In this document: positions 41,432-49,592 of the stretch, one piece after another
How positions within the stretch are numbered: position 1 is the stretch's first letter
How the letters are laid out: every line of letters starts with the position of its first letter
Assembly (NCBI RefSeq): GCF_022921115.1
Contig: NZ_CP095075.1
Coordinates: 3,422,001 to 3,486,000, forward strand
Source: Halobacillus amylolyticus
GTDB lineage: Bacteria > Bacillota > Bacilli > Bacillales > Halobacillaceae
Length of the DNA stretch: 64,000 nt
Direction: 5' to 3'
Translations under genes and position numbers: made by a program
The notes under the pieces: generated by a model
Database searches by the model: none
What the model was told of the DNA's origin: nothing
What the model saw: only the letters and a program-made list of their open reading frames with translations

Positions 41432-42118
41432 ATGGAAAAGAAATCACTGCAATCAGAAGTAGCGAGTTACATAGGTAAGTTATTAAGAGATAACTTTGGG
41501 AAGGGACCTACATCTGTGTATGTTTCCATTGAGGGTCCATATATCACGATATATCTTCGCGAGTTTTTAGCTCCCATGGAACGCGTATTGGTTGGTCAGG
41601 ACCATGACATGAAGGTGGAAGAGACACGAGATTTATTGATGACTGAACTTCTGCCTGAAATAAAAGCTTCACTTAAGCTTATGACAGGTCTAAAAGTGGA
41701 CGAAATTTTCTATGACTGGTCACTATCTGACCACTCGGGTATGCTATTAGGTGTGCTTGCTAATGAGAATGATGTAGAGGAAGATCTGCCTCATTACCCG
41801 ACTAAAGAAAAAATACATGAAGAGATCACACGTGTAAGTGAGCAGGCAGAGAAAGCACCTGAAAAGGTCGATTCCTATATGTTAAATTCACGAACGCTCT
41901 TAATTGTTCGGGACGGGATCCTTGTCAGAATAGAGAAAGAGTTAATTAACTCTGGATTCGGAGAGACGTTAAAACTGACTAAACGAAAGCTTGAAAAGAC
42001 GCTATTAAGGCAGTCCTACTGTGAAAGTATTCTAGATCAACAAGTTGTTGATGTTTTTGCAGATTGGGACTTTCACAAGGATAAAAGCTATATACTTTTT
42101 ATCCTAAAACCAAATTAA
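41432..42118 (+). CDS. DUF2294 domain protein
   Basis: A soluble protein of about 228 residues from the DUF2294 family, seen widely in Bacilli and without an agreed biochemical role. Two similar halves are visible: the first with GKLLRDNFGKGPTSVYVSIE, the second from LNSRTLLIVRDGILVRIEKE, so the protein is a domain duplication. ATG 41432 is nine bases after AAAGGG; an ATG at 41423 is directly against that site. Transcribed in the same direction as the c-di-GMP gene and closed by a perfect terminator. Family genes have been linked to sodium or bicarbonate transport neighbourhoods in other bacteria, but no such gene is adjacent here. Confidence 0.82.
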   Translation: MEKKSLQSEVASYIGKLLRDNFGKGPTSVYVSIEGPYITIYLREFLAPMERVLVGQDHDMKVEETRDLLMTELLPEIKASLKLMTGLKVDEIFYDWSLSDHSGMLLGVLANENDVEEDLPHYPTKEKIHEEITRVSEQAEKAPEKVDSYMLNSRTLLIVRDGILVRIEKELINSGFGETLKLTKRKLEKTLLRQSYCESILDQQVVDVFADWDFHKDKSYILFILKPN

Positions 42119-42157
42119 TACTAGGTAGAAATGAGCTAGACTAATAGAGCTGGACAT

Positions 42158-42192
42158 AAGCCGAAAAGATATCTTATCTTTTCGGCTTTTTT
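42158..42192 (+). terminator. Terminator of the DUF2294 gene
   Basis: AAGCCGAAAAGAT pairs perfectly with ATCTTTTCGGCTT over a 5-base loop, followed by a T run. Confidence 0.93.
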
Positions 42193-42259
42193 AATTGTTA
42201 GAAAACTATGAAAATAAGGCCTTGTGCGCTTTAAATCAGGAAATTATGAGGGAGATATT

Positions 42260-42430
42260 ATGGCTATTACAATTATTGCTACAGATGAGAATGGACTTAG
42301 AATCGAAATTTCTAAAAATGAAAAGGAATTGTGTTTTCAGAGCTATGAAGAAGCCAGCTCTTTTATTGATCATCTAAAGGAAGCGAATGTTTTACCAGGG
42401 AAATATAATTTTGTTATAGAAGAAAGGTAA
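42260..42430 (+). CDS. Small protein of unknown function (56 residues)
   Basis: MAITIIATDENGLRIEIS opens a 56-residue acidic protein ending GKYNFVIEER, with a central helix EEASSFIDHLKEAN. GAGGGAGATATT before ATG 42260 is a proper ribosome site; a longer frame from 42224 has none. I know no family. It stands between the DUF2294 terminator and a DUF2254 membrane protein, 122 bases before the latter. Confidence 0.6.
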   Translation: MAITIIATDENGLRIEISKNEKELCFQSYEEASSFIDHLKEANVLPGKYNFVIEER

Positions 42431-42552
42431 ACCTTGGAAAAGGCTCGTTGGGAAGCAAGCTTTTTGACTTTTAATAAACAAGAGAAAGAAACGGTTTTTT
42501 CTTCTCTTCGAGGGGAAACCGGATTTATTACACGATCAGGAAGGGGAATAGT

Positions 42553-43938
42553 ATGTTACTAGATTTATTACCTGTATCATTGAGGAAATATTTACAAATG
42601 TCGAAAAGACAACGGAAAAGTGAAATGCAGATGACGCTTTGGTACATGCCTATTATTTACATTGGACTAGCACTTTTTCTTGTTGCTGCAACGCTATTTA
42701 TGGATCTATTTATAGACTTAGCACCCTACACCCATGAAATCTTTCACTTTAGTGCCTCAGTTACGAGAACACTAGTAAGTACATTAATCGGAGGTATTTT
42801 GACACTAAGTGCCTTCACATTAAACTCTTTACTCGTTGTACTAACTACATTCAGCGGCCAATTTTCACCGAGGATGCTGCTGAATTTTATTTCTGACAAG
42901 CAAACACAACACGCGCTTGGAATTTTTAACGGGAGCTTTATCTATGTACTCGTATTGTTTTTGTTTATCGGAAGTTCCGAGAAGGAAATATTCGTTACTG
43001 TGCCGGTTGTAACCATCGCTCTTGCTTTCATTGCGGCCGTTACATTTATTTACTTTATAAATCATGCGACAACTTGGATGCAGGTTCACAATATTACCTA
43101 TAGTATGAAAGAAGTATCCGAAAAGATTATTTACAAGACGTTAAGAGAGGACTTAGAACCTCACCGCATTATAAACCCTGGTGACCTAATGGAAAAAGAG
43201 CGAGAAACGGCAACCCTAGTTAAAGTTAACAAATCTGGTTATTTGCAGCTTGTAGACTATCGAGCGATGATTGCAGAAGCAAAGAAGGATCAGATTATCA
43301 TAGAGCTTCATTCTCAAGTAGGGGATTATATTTTGGAAGGGAACCTGTTCTTTAGCTTCTGGGGACCTGATGTTACAAATGTTGATAAAGGTAAATATAT
43401 GAACATGATAGAGGTTGGACACAAAGAAACCGAGATCCAGGATATTCAAATGGGGATGCACAAGTTGGCTGAGATTGCTATTAAAGCTATAGGGAATGAT
43501 GACCCTAAGACAGCTTCCAACACCATTCACCAGATGGCGGAACTTATGCTTTCCGTAGATAGCTATATTACATTTTCACCCTATTTGGCGGATAAGAACC
43601 AACAGGTGCGTGTCATTATGAAAGAAGAAACATTTGAATACTACATTTATCGTGGTTTTGGATTTATACGCCATTATGCTAAAGATAATCACTTGATCAT
43701 CACTGAGATTGTTAGTGGATTAGCTATGGTGGCCGAGTCGATTGATCAAACAAAACATGAAGTAATCTGGAGGTTCGCTTGCAATACCCTGGATCACATT
43801 GAAAGGAAATTAATCTATGAGTTGGATAAAACTTTCTTGCTAGAAGAATTTTATAGGCTTGCTAAAATAACCAATCATATCGATGGATATCGTGAAATCG
43901 AGCGTAAATTTTATCCTTCAGCAAACGAAAATGTCTGA
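42553..43938 (+). CDS. DUF2254 integral membrane protein
   Basis: A 461-residue protein of the DUF2254 family (predicted membrane protein, role unknown). Four membrane helices fill the first 170 residues (MPIIYIGLALFLVAATLF; then TLVSTLIGGILTLSAFTLNS; two more from FNGSFIYVLVLF and VVTIALAFIAAVTFIYF), with the family stretch TTFSGQFSPRMLL between them. The rest is a cytoplasmic helical/beta region with GYLQLVDYRAMIAEA. AAGGGGAATAG precedes ATG. A small membrane protein gene overlaps its end by eight bases. Relatives have been guessed to be channels, without proof known to me. Confidence 0.85.
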   Translation: MLLDLLPVSLRKYLQMSKRQRKSEMQMTLWYMPIIYIGLALFLVAATLFMDLFIDLAPYTHEIFHFSASVTRTLVSTLIGGILTLSAFTLNSLLVVLTTFSGQFSPRMLLNFISDKQTQHALGIFNGSFIYVLVLFLFIGSSEKEIFVTVPVVTIALAFIAAVTFIYFINHATTWMQVHNITYSMKEVSEKIIYKTLREDLEPHRIINPGDLMEKERETATLVKVNKSGYLQLVDYRAMIAEAKKDQIIIELHSQVGDYILEGNLFFSFWGPDVTNVDKGKYMNMIEVGHKETEIQDIQMGMHKLAEIAIKAIGNDDPKTASNTIHQMAELMLSVDSYITFSPYLADKNQQVRVIMKEETFEYYIYRGFGFIRHYAKDNHLIITEIVSGLAMVAESIDQTKHEVIWRFACNTLDHIERKLIYELDKTFLLEEFYRLAKITNHIDGYREIERKFYPSANENV

Positions 43939-44071
43939 AAACATTTTTAAAACGGTGGTTCATGTTTTTATCTACTCAGCTGGTAGTATATTTAATCTCA
44001 TCATGATTTTAACTGTAAATGCTTTAATGTTTGCTGCTATCTTTCCTATGAGTTTGTTTATGGAAAGGTGA
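43931..44071 (+). CDS. Small membrane protein overlapping the DUF2254 gene
   Basis: ATG 43931 lies inside the last codons of the DUF2254 gene (AATGTCTGA) and opens 46 residues, MSENIFKTVVHVFIYSAGS then a hydrophobic stretch to FPMSLFMER. This is a single- or double-pass membrane peptide. No independent ribosome site is seen, so it would be made by termination-reinitiation coupling. The strong hydrophobicity and overlap argue for a real partner of the DUF2254 protein; lack of known relatives keeps confidence modest. Confidence 0.5.
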   Translation: MSENIFKTVVHVFIYSAGSIFNLIMILTVNALMFAAIFPMSLFMER

Positions 44072-44134
44072 AGGACCCGATGGGATGGAACTAGGCTCAA
44101 CAAAACTAGTATTTTTACAGGGTATAGAGAAATA

Positions 44135-44167
44135 GAGGGTAGTAACAGCATTGCTGTTACTACCCTC
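44135..44167 (+). terminator. Bidirectional hairpin between convergent genes
   Basis: GAGGGTAGTAACAGC pairs without mismatch with GCTGTTACTACCCTC across a three-base loop (ATT). It lies between the rightward membrane-protein genes and the leftward lipoprotein gene and can serve both. T tails are weak on each side. Confidence 0.75.
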
Positions 44168-44240
44168 TTAACTAAAATTCCTGCTTATCTCTACCCAAAG
44201 TTTTTTGAGACACCTTGGTGAACTCCTTTCAGCTCAATGA

Positions 44241-44561
44241 TTAAGAGCTGCTGTTCTCTGATGGTTCTTCATCTAAGTCAGGTTCTTCAGCATCAGCGCC
44301 AGCATTTCCATTACCTTCTGATGGTTCCTCATCTAAGTCAGGCTCTTCAGCATCAGCACCAGCATTTCCATTAGATCCCTCATCAAGCAGACCATTTTCT
44401 TCAGCCCAAGTATTGAGCTCTTCTTCTGTATAAAATTGTTCAACGTCTGAGTCTGTCAAATACTCCTCTTCTGAACTAGTTTCTTCGGAAGCACACCCAG
44501 CTAAAACACCCATCGACAGTACTCCTACACCTACTGTTTTAAAAACATTTTTAAGTTCCAT
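44241..44561 (-). CDS. Acidic lipoprotein with internal 20-residue repeat
   Basis: A secreted lipoprotein of about 106 residues. The signal peptide MELKNVFKTVGVGVLSMGV ends in lipobox LAGC (Cys about 23). The mature part is very acidic and carries two copies of a 20-residue unit (GNAGADAEEPDLDEEPSE core) encoded by near-identical 60-base direct repeats (44260-44379). AAAGGAGAG before ATG 44561 sets the start. No enzymatic domain is present. High Asp/Glu content fits a salt-exposed surface protein or cation binder; repeat number may vary between strains. It is transcribed alone, opposite to its neighbours. Confidence 0.75.
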   Translation of the reverse strand: MELKNVFKTVGVGVLSMGVLAGCASEETSSEEEYLTDSDVEQFYTEEELNTWAEENGLLDEGSNGNAGADAEEPDLDEEPSEGNGNAGADAEEPDLDEEPSENSSS

Positions 44562-44950
44562 TGTACAACTCTCCTTTCTATAAATCATGTTACATTAGGA
44601 CGCTTCCCATCATAATTCTGTAATAAACGTAACAAATTTAAAAATTGGAACGGGAAATTAAATTAATTCAGAACAACTCGTTTCATAAATCCTTTATTGG
44701 TAAAGACCAAATCATTGTCACAAGGCGAATCATCCTTTATTTAGTCCGATTGCTTGGATGTATAATAAAAAGAGTGAGGAGATTACATTCCGAAGACAAA
44801 TGAAATGAGGCTGAAATTTTCCGTTCACAATCTGAGTATGAGAAACTGAAGAAATAGCTTGAGTAAAGAAGAAGATAGGCTTCTAGAATAGGGAAATTCG
44901 AACAGAGTACAAAAACGAAGTCAGAATAGCATTAAGGAGTATTTATATAA
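44562..44950. other. Gap between lipoprotein and cardiolipin synthase genes
   Basis: Divergent promoter region. A TATAAT (about 44770) with TG just before it (GGATGTATAAT) could drive the cardiolipin synthase gene. I see no regulator site that I can name and no small gene. Confidence 0.4.
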
Positions 44951-46453
44951 ATGAAACAAATGAGACAAGTTGTTTTCGTCTGCTTATTGATTTTAACATT
45001 CTATATCATATTTTTGAGCGACCAGCCTTTTTGGATCAAATCTCTTGCGCTAGTTGCTTATCTATTGATTATTCTTTCCGTTTCGTATGTTCTAATGCTA
45101 GAAAACCGTTCTCCATACAAAACACTTCTATGGATATATGCCATTGTCTTTTTCCCCGTCATCGGTTATATATTTTTCGTTTACTCGGGACAGTTGCAGG
45201 TTAAAGGCCATCTATTTCAAAAGAAAAGAGAAGATAATAAAACATATTTGAAAGACCTGCTTCAACAAAGTCCATCCACCTATTTCGGGAAACTCGGGAA
45301 GGAAGAACAATTTATTTCTAATCTGATTAAGGGAGAGTCTCATTTTCCTCTCAGTTTTTCTTCCAGAACAAGGGTTTTAAAGGATGGAGAAGAAACATTT
45401 TCAGCTATGAAGGAAAGCCTAAAGAAAGCTAAAGAATTTATTCACATGGAATATTATACATTTCGGGATGATAAAATTGGCACGCAGATTACCGATATTT
45501 TAGTCGAAAAAGCACGATCGGGAATTGAGGTCAAAGTGATTTATGATGATGTGGGAAGCTTGAAAATATCAAAGGATGCTCTTCTCAGAATGGAAGAGGC
45601 CGGTGTAACTGTTGCCTGTTTTTTGCCGGTTAAATATGGATTTTTTAATCAAAAAATCAACTTCCGAAATCATCGGAAGATTATTGTCATTGATGGAGAA
45701 GCGGGATTTGTTGGTGGATTAAATATAGGTGATGAGTATCTTGGTCTAGATGAAAAGATAGGGTTTTGGCGTGATACACATTTAATGGTTGAAGGGGAAG
45801 TCATTCGCAGTCTCCATGCTATTTTTCTAGTTGATTGGTCATACCTAACGGATGAGCGGTTAGCACAGAAAAACTATATAAGTACCCCAAACCTCGAGAA
45901 CAATCCTGGTGGTGTTCAAGTTGTCGCCAGTGGGCCAGACGCTAATAGAGGGATTATGGGGGATCTTTATTTTACAATGATTTCCTCTGCCAAACATTCC
46001 GTTTGGATTGCAACACCATACTTTGTCCCTAATAAAGACATTCGAACAGCCCTTTCTATGGCTGCAAAGAAGGGGGTCGATGTCAAACTAATGGTACCGG
46101 AAATTAGTGACGGTTTTCTAACTCAGTATGGGACCCGTTCTTACTTTGATGAGCTCCTTGATAAAGGGATTGACGTTTATATGTATCAGAAAGGTTTTAT
46201 GCATCAAAAAATCATGATCGTCGATGGTCAATATGCTTCTATTGGTACAGCCAACGTCGATTTCAGAAGTATAAACCTAAATTTCGAGGTAAATGTCTTC
46301 TTATTTCAGATGGATAGTGTAAGACAACTGGTTAGTTATTACGAACTGGATATAAAGGATAGCGAGCAAGTCAATCAAGTCCTTTATAAAAACCGGGGAC
46401 TCGTTACGAAAACGAAGGAATCGTTCGCGCGGTTATTTTCTCCTATCTTATAG
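44951..46453 (+). CDS. cls: Cardiolipin synthase (PLD family)
   Basis: A membrane phosphatidyltransferase of 500 residues joining two phosphatidylglycerols to cardiolipin. Two N-terminal helices (about 7-27 and 35-52, plus a third near 60-80) anchor two phospholipase-D domains with HKD motifs NHRKIIVIDG (about 236-245) and MHQKIMIVDG (about 417-426), each followed by the GG/GS-x-N segment (FVGGLNIGDEY; IGTANVDFRS). AAGGAG precedes ATG by a long but usable spacing. Cardiolipin rises with salinity in Bacillaceae, and the next gene also acts on lipids, so a membrane-remodelling group is possible. Confidence 0.93.
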   Translation: MKQMRQVVFVCLLILTFYIIFLSDQPFWIKSLALVAYLLIILSVSYVLMLENRSPYKTLLWIYAIVFFPVIGYIFFVYSGQLQVKGHLFQKKREDNKTYLKDLLQQSPSTYFGKLGKEEQFISNLIKGESHFPLSFSSRTRVLKDGEETFSAMKESLKKAKEFIHMEYYTFRDDKIGTQITDILVEKARSGIEVKVIYDDVGSLKISKDALLRMEEAGVTVACFLPVKYGFFNQKINFRNHRKIIVIDGEAGFVGGLNIGDEYLGLDEKIGFWRDTHLMVEGEVIRSLHAIFLVDWSYLTDERLAQKNYISTPNLENNPGGVQVVASGPDANRGIMGDLYFTMISSAKHSVWIATPYFVPNKDIRTALSMAAKKGVDVKLMVPEISDGFLTQYGTRSYFDELLDKGIDVYMYQKGFMHQKIMIVDGQYASIGTANVDFRSINLNFEVNVFLFQMDSVRQLVSYYELDIKDSEQVNQVLYKNRGLVTKTKESFARLFSPIL

Positions 46454-46502
46454 GAGGAGGTTTACAGTATGAGGTAAATGAATTTTGTTAGGAGCGATTA
46501 CC

Positions 46503-47294
46503 ATGAAAATATGGGAATGCGAAAAGAATTACCAAAAAGGAGTCATTGTTATTGTTCACGGCTACGGTGATCACCACGGGCGATATATGTGGTTAAAAGA
46601 CAAATGCCTTAGTCGCGGTTTCCATGTGGTGATGGATGATCTTCCAGGCATGGGAGGGACTACAAGAAGAGCAGGGCATATTGATTCCTTTGATGAGTAC
46701 GTGGAAACCGTTTCTCGCTGGATTAAAGAATCAAAAAAATATAACCTCCCTATTTTCGTAATGGGACATAGTATGGGAGGACTCGCCACCGTTCGGGCAC
46801 TAACAGAAAGAGAATTGCCTATTTCAGGTGTCATTCTATCATCACCTTGCCTTGGTCTTATTCATACCCCTCCGGACGTTTTACGAAGGCTGATAAAGCT
46901 GATGAATAAGTGGAAACCAGCTTTCCGTGTCCCCCTCAAAAATCCTTTTAAGAAAGGGCTCGCAACAAGAAATGAAAAGGTTCTGAAAAGGGATGAACAG
47001 GACCCCTTCATTGTAACAAAAGTTTCTGTACGCTGGTTTAAAGAAATGGATAAAGCAATGCAGAAAGCGTTTAGACATGTAAAAGAAGTTCCGGATGTAC
47101 CTCTGCTCGTTTTACAGGGGGGGAGTGACAAAATTGTAAAAAAGCATGATGTTTATAAATGGTTCCGTCACCTATCTATCAATGAAAAAACATATAAAGA
47201 GTTTAAGGGACTTTACCATGAGGTGTTTAATGAACCGGAAAGAGAACAAGTTTTTGATCAGGCCTATGCTTTTCTTCAGTCACATGTTGACTGA
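46503..47294 (+). CDS. Alpha/beta hydrolase, lysophospholipase (YtpA-like)
   Basis: A serine hydrolase of 263 residues in the monoacylglycerol lipase/lysophospholipase group (Hydrolase_4). Oxyanion HGYGDHHGRY is near the N terminus, then DLPGMGGT, the nucleophile elbow GHSMGG (Ser about 90), an Asp in LVLQGGSDKIVKKHD and the final His in YHEVFNEPE. Layout and length match B. subtilis YtpA. ATG 46503 is eight bases after GGAG; an earlier TTG frame contains that site. It follows cardiolipin synthase by about 50 bases and precedes a TVP38 membrane protein, so all three may serve phospholipid turnover. Confidence 0.88.
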   Translation: MKIWECEKNYQKGVIVIVHGYGDHHGRYMWLKDKCLSRGFHVVMDDLPGMGGTTRRAGHIDSFDEYVETVSRWIKESKKYNLPIFVMGHSMGGLATVRALTERELPISGVILSSPCLGLIHTPPDVLRRLIKLMNKWKPAFRVPLKNPFKKGLATRNEKVLKRDEQDPFIVTKVSVRWFKEMDKAMQKAFRHVKEVPDVPLLVLQGGSDKIVKKHDVYKWFRHLSINEKTYKEFKGLYHEVFNEPEREQVFDQAYAFLQSHVD

Positions 47295-47416
47295 CACACT
47301 TAGGATCCTGGTCAGTAGACATTTTAAAGCAATAGGTAGATCATTGGTTTCTATCAGAATGTTTGGGATCAAGAGGAAGACAAAATCCATTCATTTTAAA
47401 GTTAGGGAGGCTAAAG

Positions 47417-48118
47417 GTGAATAATAGTAAAGTAAAGAGTTTTATCATTAAGAGTGCTGTTCTCTTAGGAATAGCAGGATTATTAGTGCTCTTAAATCAA
47501 TTATTCTTTCATATACAACCAAAAGATATAAAAAAATGGACAGACGGGTTAGGGGTGTGGGCTCCCGTTGTATTCTTGATTATATTTACTGTACGCCCCT
47601 TTACACTCATTCCATTATCGATCATTGCTGTAGCCTGCGGTTTGTTATTTGGTCCATTTCTTGGATCTGTTTATATAATCATTGGAACTGTATTAGGGGC
47701 AGCATCCGCCTTTCTCGTTCTTAGGAGGTACGCCAAAGAAATTCATATTGAAGATAACGATAAAGAGAATTTGAAAAAGTTGAAAAAGGATGTGGAGGAA
47801 CACGGGTTTAAGTCGGTATTAATGCTTCGATTACTTCCAGCTATTAACTTTGACTTACTCACCTATATTTGTTCCAAAACACAGGTGAATTCGTGGAAGT
47901 ATCTTCTAGGAACATTAGTAGGGACACTGCCAGGCTCTATTATGTTTGGGGTGTTCGGTTCAAGCCTACTGACGCTTAAGCCGGTAAACTTAATTATACT
48001 TGCTGGGCTAATTATCCTCCTCATTGTACTAGGAGTTATAATGAAAAGAAGTATTGGAAAGCGTTATGACACGGAAGAACTTAAAGCGGAAGTGAAAGAT
48101 TTAAGAAAAAACACCTAA
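47417..48118 (+). CDS. TVP38/TMEM64 (DedA-like) membrane protein
   Basis: A membrane protein of about 233 residues with 5-6 helices from the SNARE-associated/VTT family, recently linked to lipid scrambling or carrier-lipid recycling. The family motif region PFTLIPLSIIAVACGLLFG, then GAASAFLVLRRY, and the later HGFKSVLMLRLLPAINFDLL with GTLPGSIMFG are seen. GTG 47417 lies six bases behind AGGGAGG; the frame back to 47363 has no ribosome site. Follows the lipase-like gene in the same direction. Confidence 0.88.
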   Translation: MNNSKVKSFIIKSAVLLGIAGLLVLLNQLFFHIQPKDIKKWTDGLGVWAPVVFLIIFTVRPFTLIPLSIIAVACGLLFGPFLGSVYIIIGTVLGAASAFLVLRRYAKEIHIEDNDKENLKKLKKDVEEHGFKSVLMLRLLPAINFDLLTYICSKTQVNSWKYLLGTLVGTLPGSIMFGVFGSSLLTLKPVNLIILAGLIILLIVLGVIMKRSIGKRYDTEELKAEVKDLRKNT

Positions 48119-48282
48119 TAAAATTGTACTGGTGAAATTTAAGTGATACAAGTAAACACGTGGGGATAAAGGGGAGGACTGAACGGAGCACCTTCCCTGT
48201 ATCATAGCATTATACTTATATGTTCTTACCTTCTTGCGCAATGAGCGAATTTAAATCTATTTAAAAAGGTGCGTGGTCATCC

Positions 48283-49263
48283 ATGATTGAATCTCAAACG
48301 ACTCCTTTCGAATTCTATCCAATCTCAGTCCCTACCCAGGATAGTTTAAGAACGGTGAACTTTTACCTTCTTTCTATTAAAAATCAGTTACTATTATTTG
48401 ATGCCGGCTGGACAGGGGATGCATACTGGCAAGCTCTAAAGCAAACTTTAAAAGAAAGCCATTTCGAGCTTGAGGACATCACAGGTATTGTTCTCAGTCA
48501 TCACCACATCGATCATTGTGGTTTAGTAAATCAAATAGTTGAAAAACATGAGATCCCTGTCTACGCTCACAAAAAAGCCTTTCCTCGATTACAAAGAGAG
48601 GAAACCTTTTTAAGGACCCGAATCCAGTTCTTTGAGGCCTTATACAGAAAGTTTGACTGTTGGGATAGAGGGGAGGCACAGGTCGATTATTTAAAACGTT
48701 CTTTAGAAAAGAATCGTCACCTTGCTGTAAAGGCAAATCTTTCACCGGTTGAGGAAGCTCCTCTTGATGGATTAAACGCTCTGCACTTCCCGGGACACGC
48801 CCCTGATCAAATAGGGCTTTGGGAACAAACCAACGGGATTCTATTTGGAGGTGACGTGCTCATTCAGCATATTTCCAGTAATGCGTTAGTTGAGCCAAAT
48901 GAAAATGGTGAACGGCTGCCAACACTTCATCAAAGTGTCGAGTCACTTAAAGCTATTGCCTCCTTACCTGTTCAACTTATCCATTCCGGACATGGGTCTG
49001 TCATTCATGATCCCCAAGCTTTAGTTAAAAAACGGTTGAGTCGTATTGATCAAAAAGGAGATAAAATCATTTCCCTAATTGAAAAAGGTGCTTCAACAGG
49101 AAGAGAAATCGCTCTAAGTTATTACGGTTCTACTTACGATCAGCAGTTTTCATTAGTCATGTCAGAAATCATCGGTCAACTTGATTACCTGGAAATCAAA
49201 GGGAAAATTGATAAAACGATAAAAGACGGTATTTATCACTATTCACCAGTAAATAAAATCTAA
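48283..49263 (+). CDS. MBL-fold metallo-hydrolase
   Basis: A metallo-beta-lactamase-fold hydrolase of 326 residues. Zinc-binding HHHIDHCG (H-x-H-x-D-H) is near residue 70, a third metal His in FPGHAPDQIGLW near 170, Asp in LFGGDVLIQ and a last His in IHSGHGSVI. The C-terminal 70 residues form a small helical domain (STGREIALSYYGS) resembling the winged helix of RNase Z-like/LACTB2-type hydrolases. Substrate could be a thioester, lactone or RNA; the fold does not say. AAAAAGGTG precedes ATG at a longish distance. A perfect terminator follows. Confidence 0.87.
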   Translation: MIESQTTPFEFYPISVPTQDSLRTVNFYLLSIKNQLLLFDAGWTGDAYWQALKQTLKESHFELEDITGIVLSHHHIDHCGLVNQIVEKHEIPVYAHKKAFPRLQREETFLRTRIQFFEALYRKFDCWDRGEAQVDYLKRSLEKNRHLAVKANLSPVEEAPLDGLNALHFPGHAPDQIGLWEQTNGILFGGDVLIQHISSNALVEPNENGERLPTLHQSVESLKAIASLPVQLIHSGHGSVIHDPQALVKKRLSRIDQKGDKIISLIEKGASTGREIALSYYGSTYDQQFSLVMSEIIGQLDYLEIKGKIDKTIKDGIYHYSPVNKI

Positions 49264-49279
49264 AAAGACCATTCAGCTG

Positions 49280-49325
49280 AAAAAAGCCTCTCCATCGTTT
49301 ATTAAACGATGGAGAGGCTTTTTCT
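49280..49325 (+). terminator. Terminator between convergent metallo-hydrolase and MMPL genes
   Basis: AAAAAGCCTCTCCATCGTTT pairs with the reverse copy ending GGAGAGGCTTTTT, a stem of about 20 bp with As and Ts at its ends, so it can stop both strands. The rest of the gap to 49592 is plain AT-rich DNA. Confidence 0.93.
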
Positions 49326-49592
49326 ACTTCGAAGGCAGCATTTGGAAAGGTAAAAGTAATGGCTTAATGTTTTCTATCTTTTGTCCGCTTTTTTCCTAAT
49401 TATAAAGCAGGATGCAGAACGCGTAATCTTTAGATAATTATTCCTTTTCTGATAGCCTGTATTAGCTGCTAAACTGTAGTTGGTTATATTATTATAAGTA
49501 GGATGTAATTTCAGAAATAAAGTTTTACTTTTTGACTTTTTAGTTTTCAAAACTGATTCTAACTCCTTAACTACCTCAGGTTATGGGACCAG

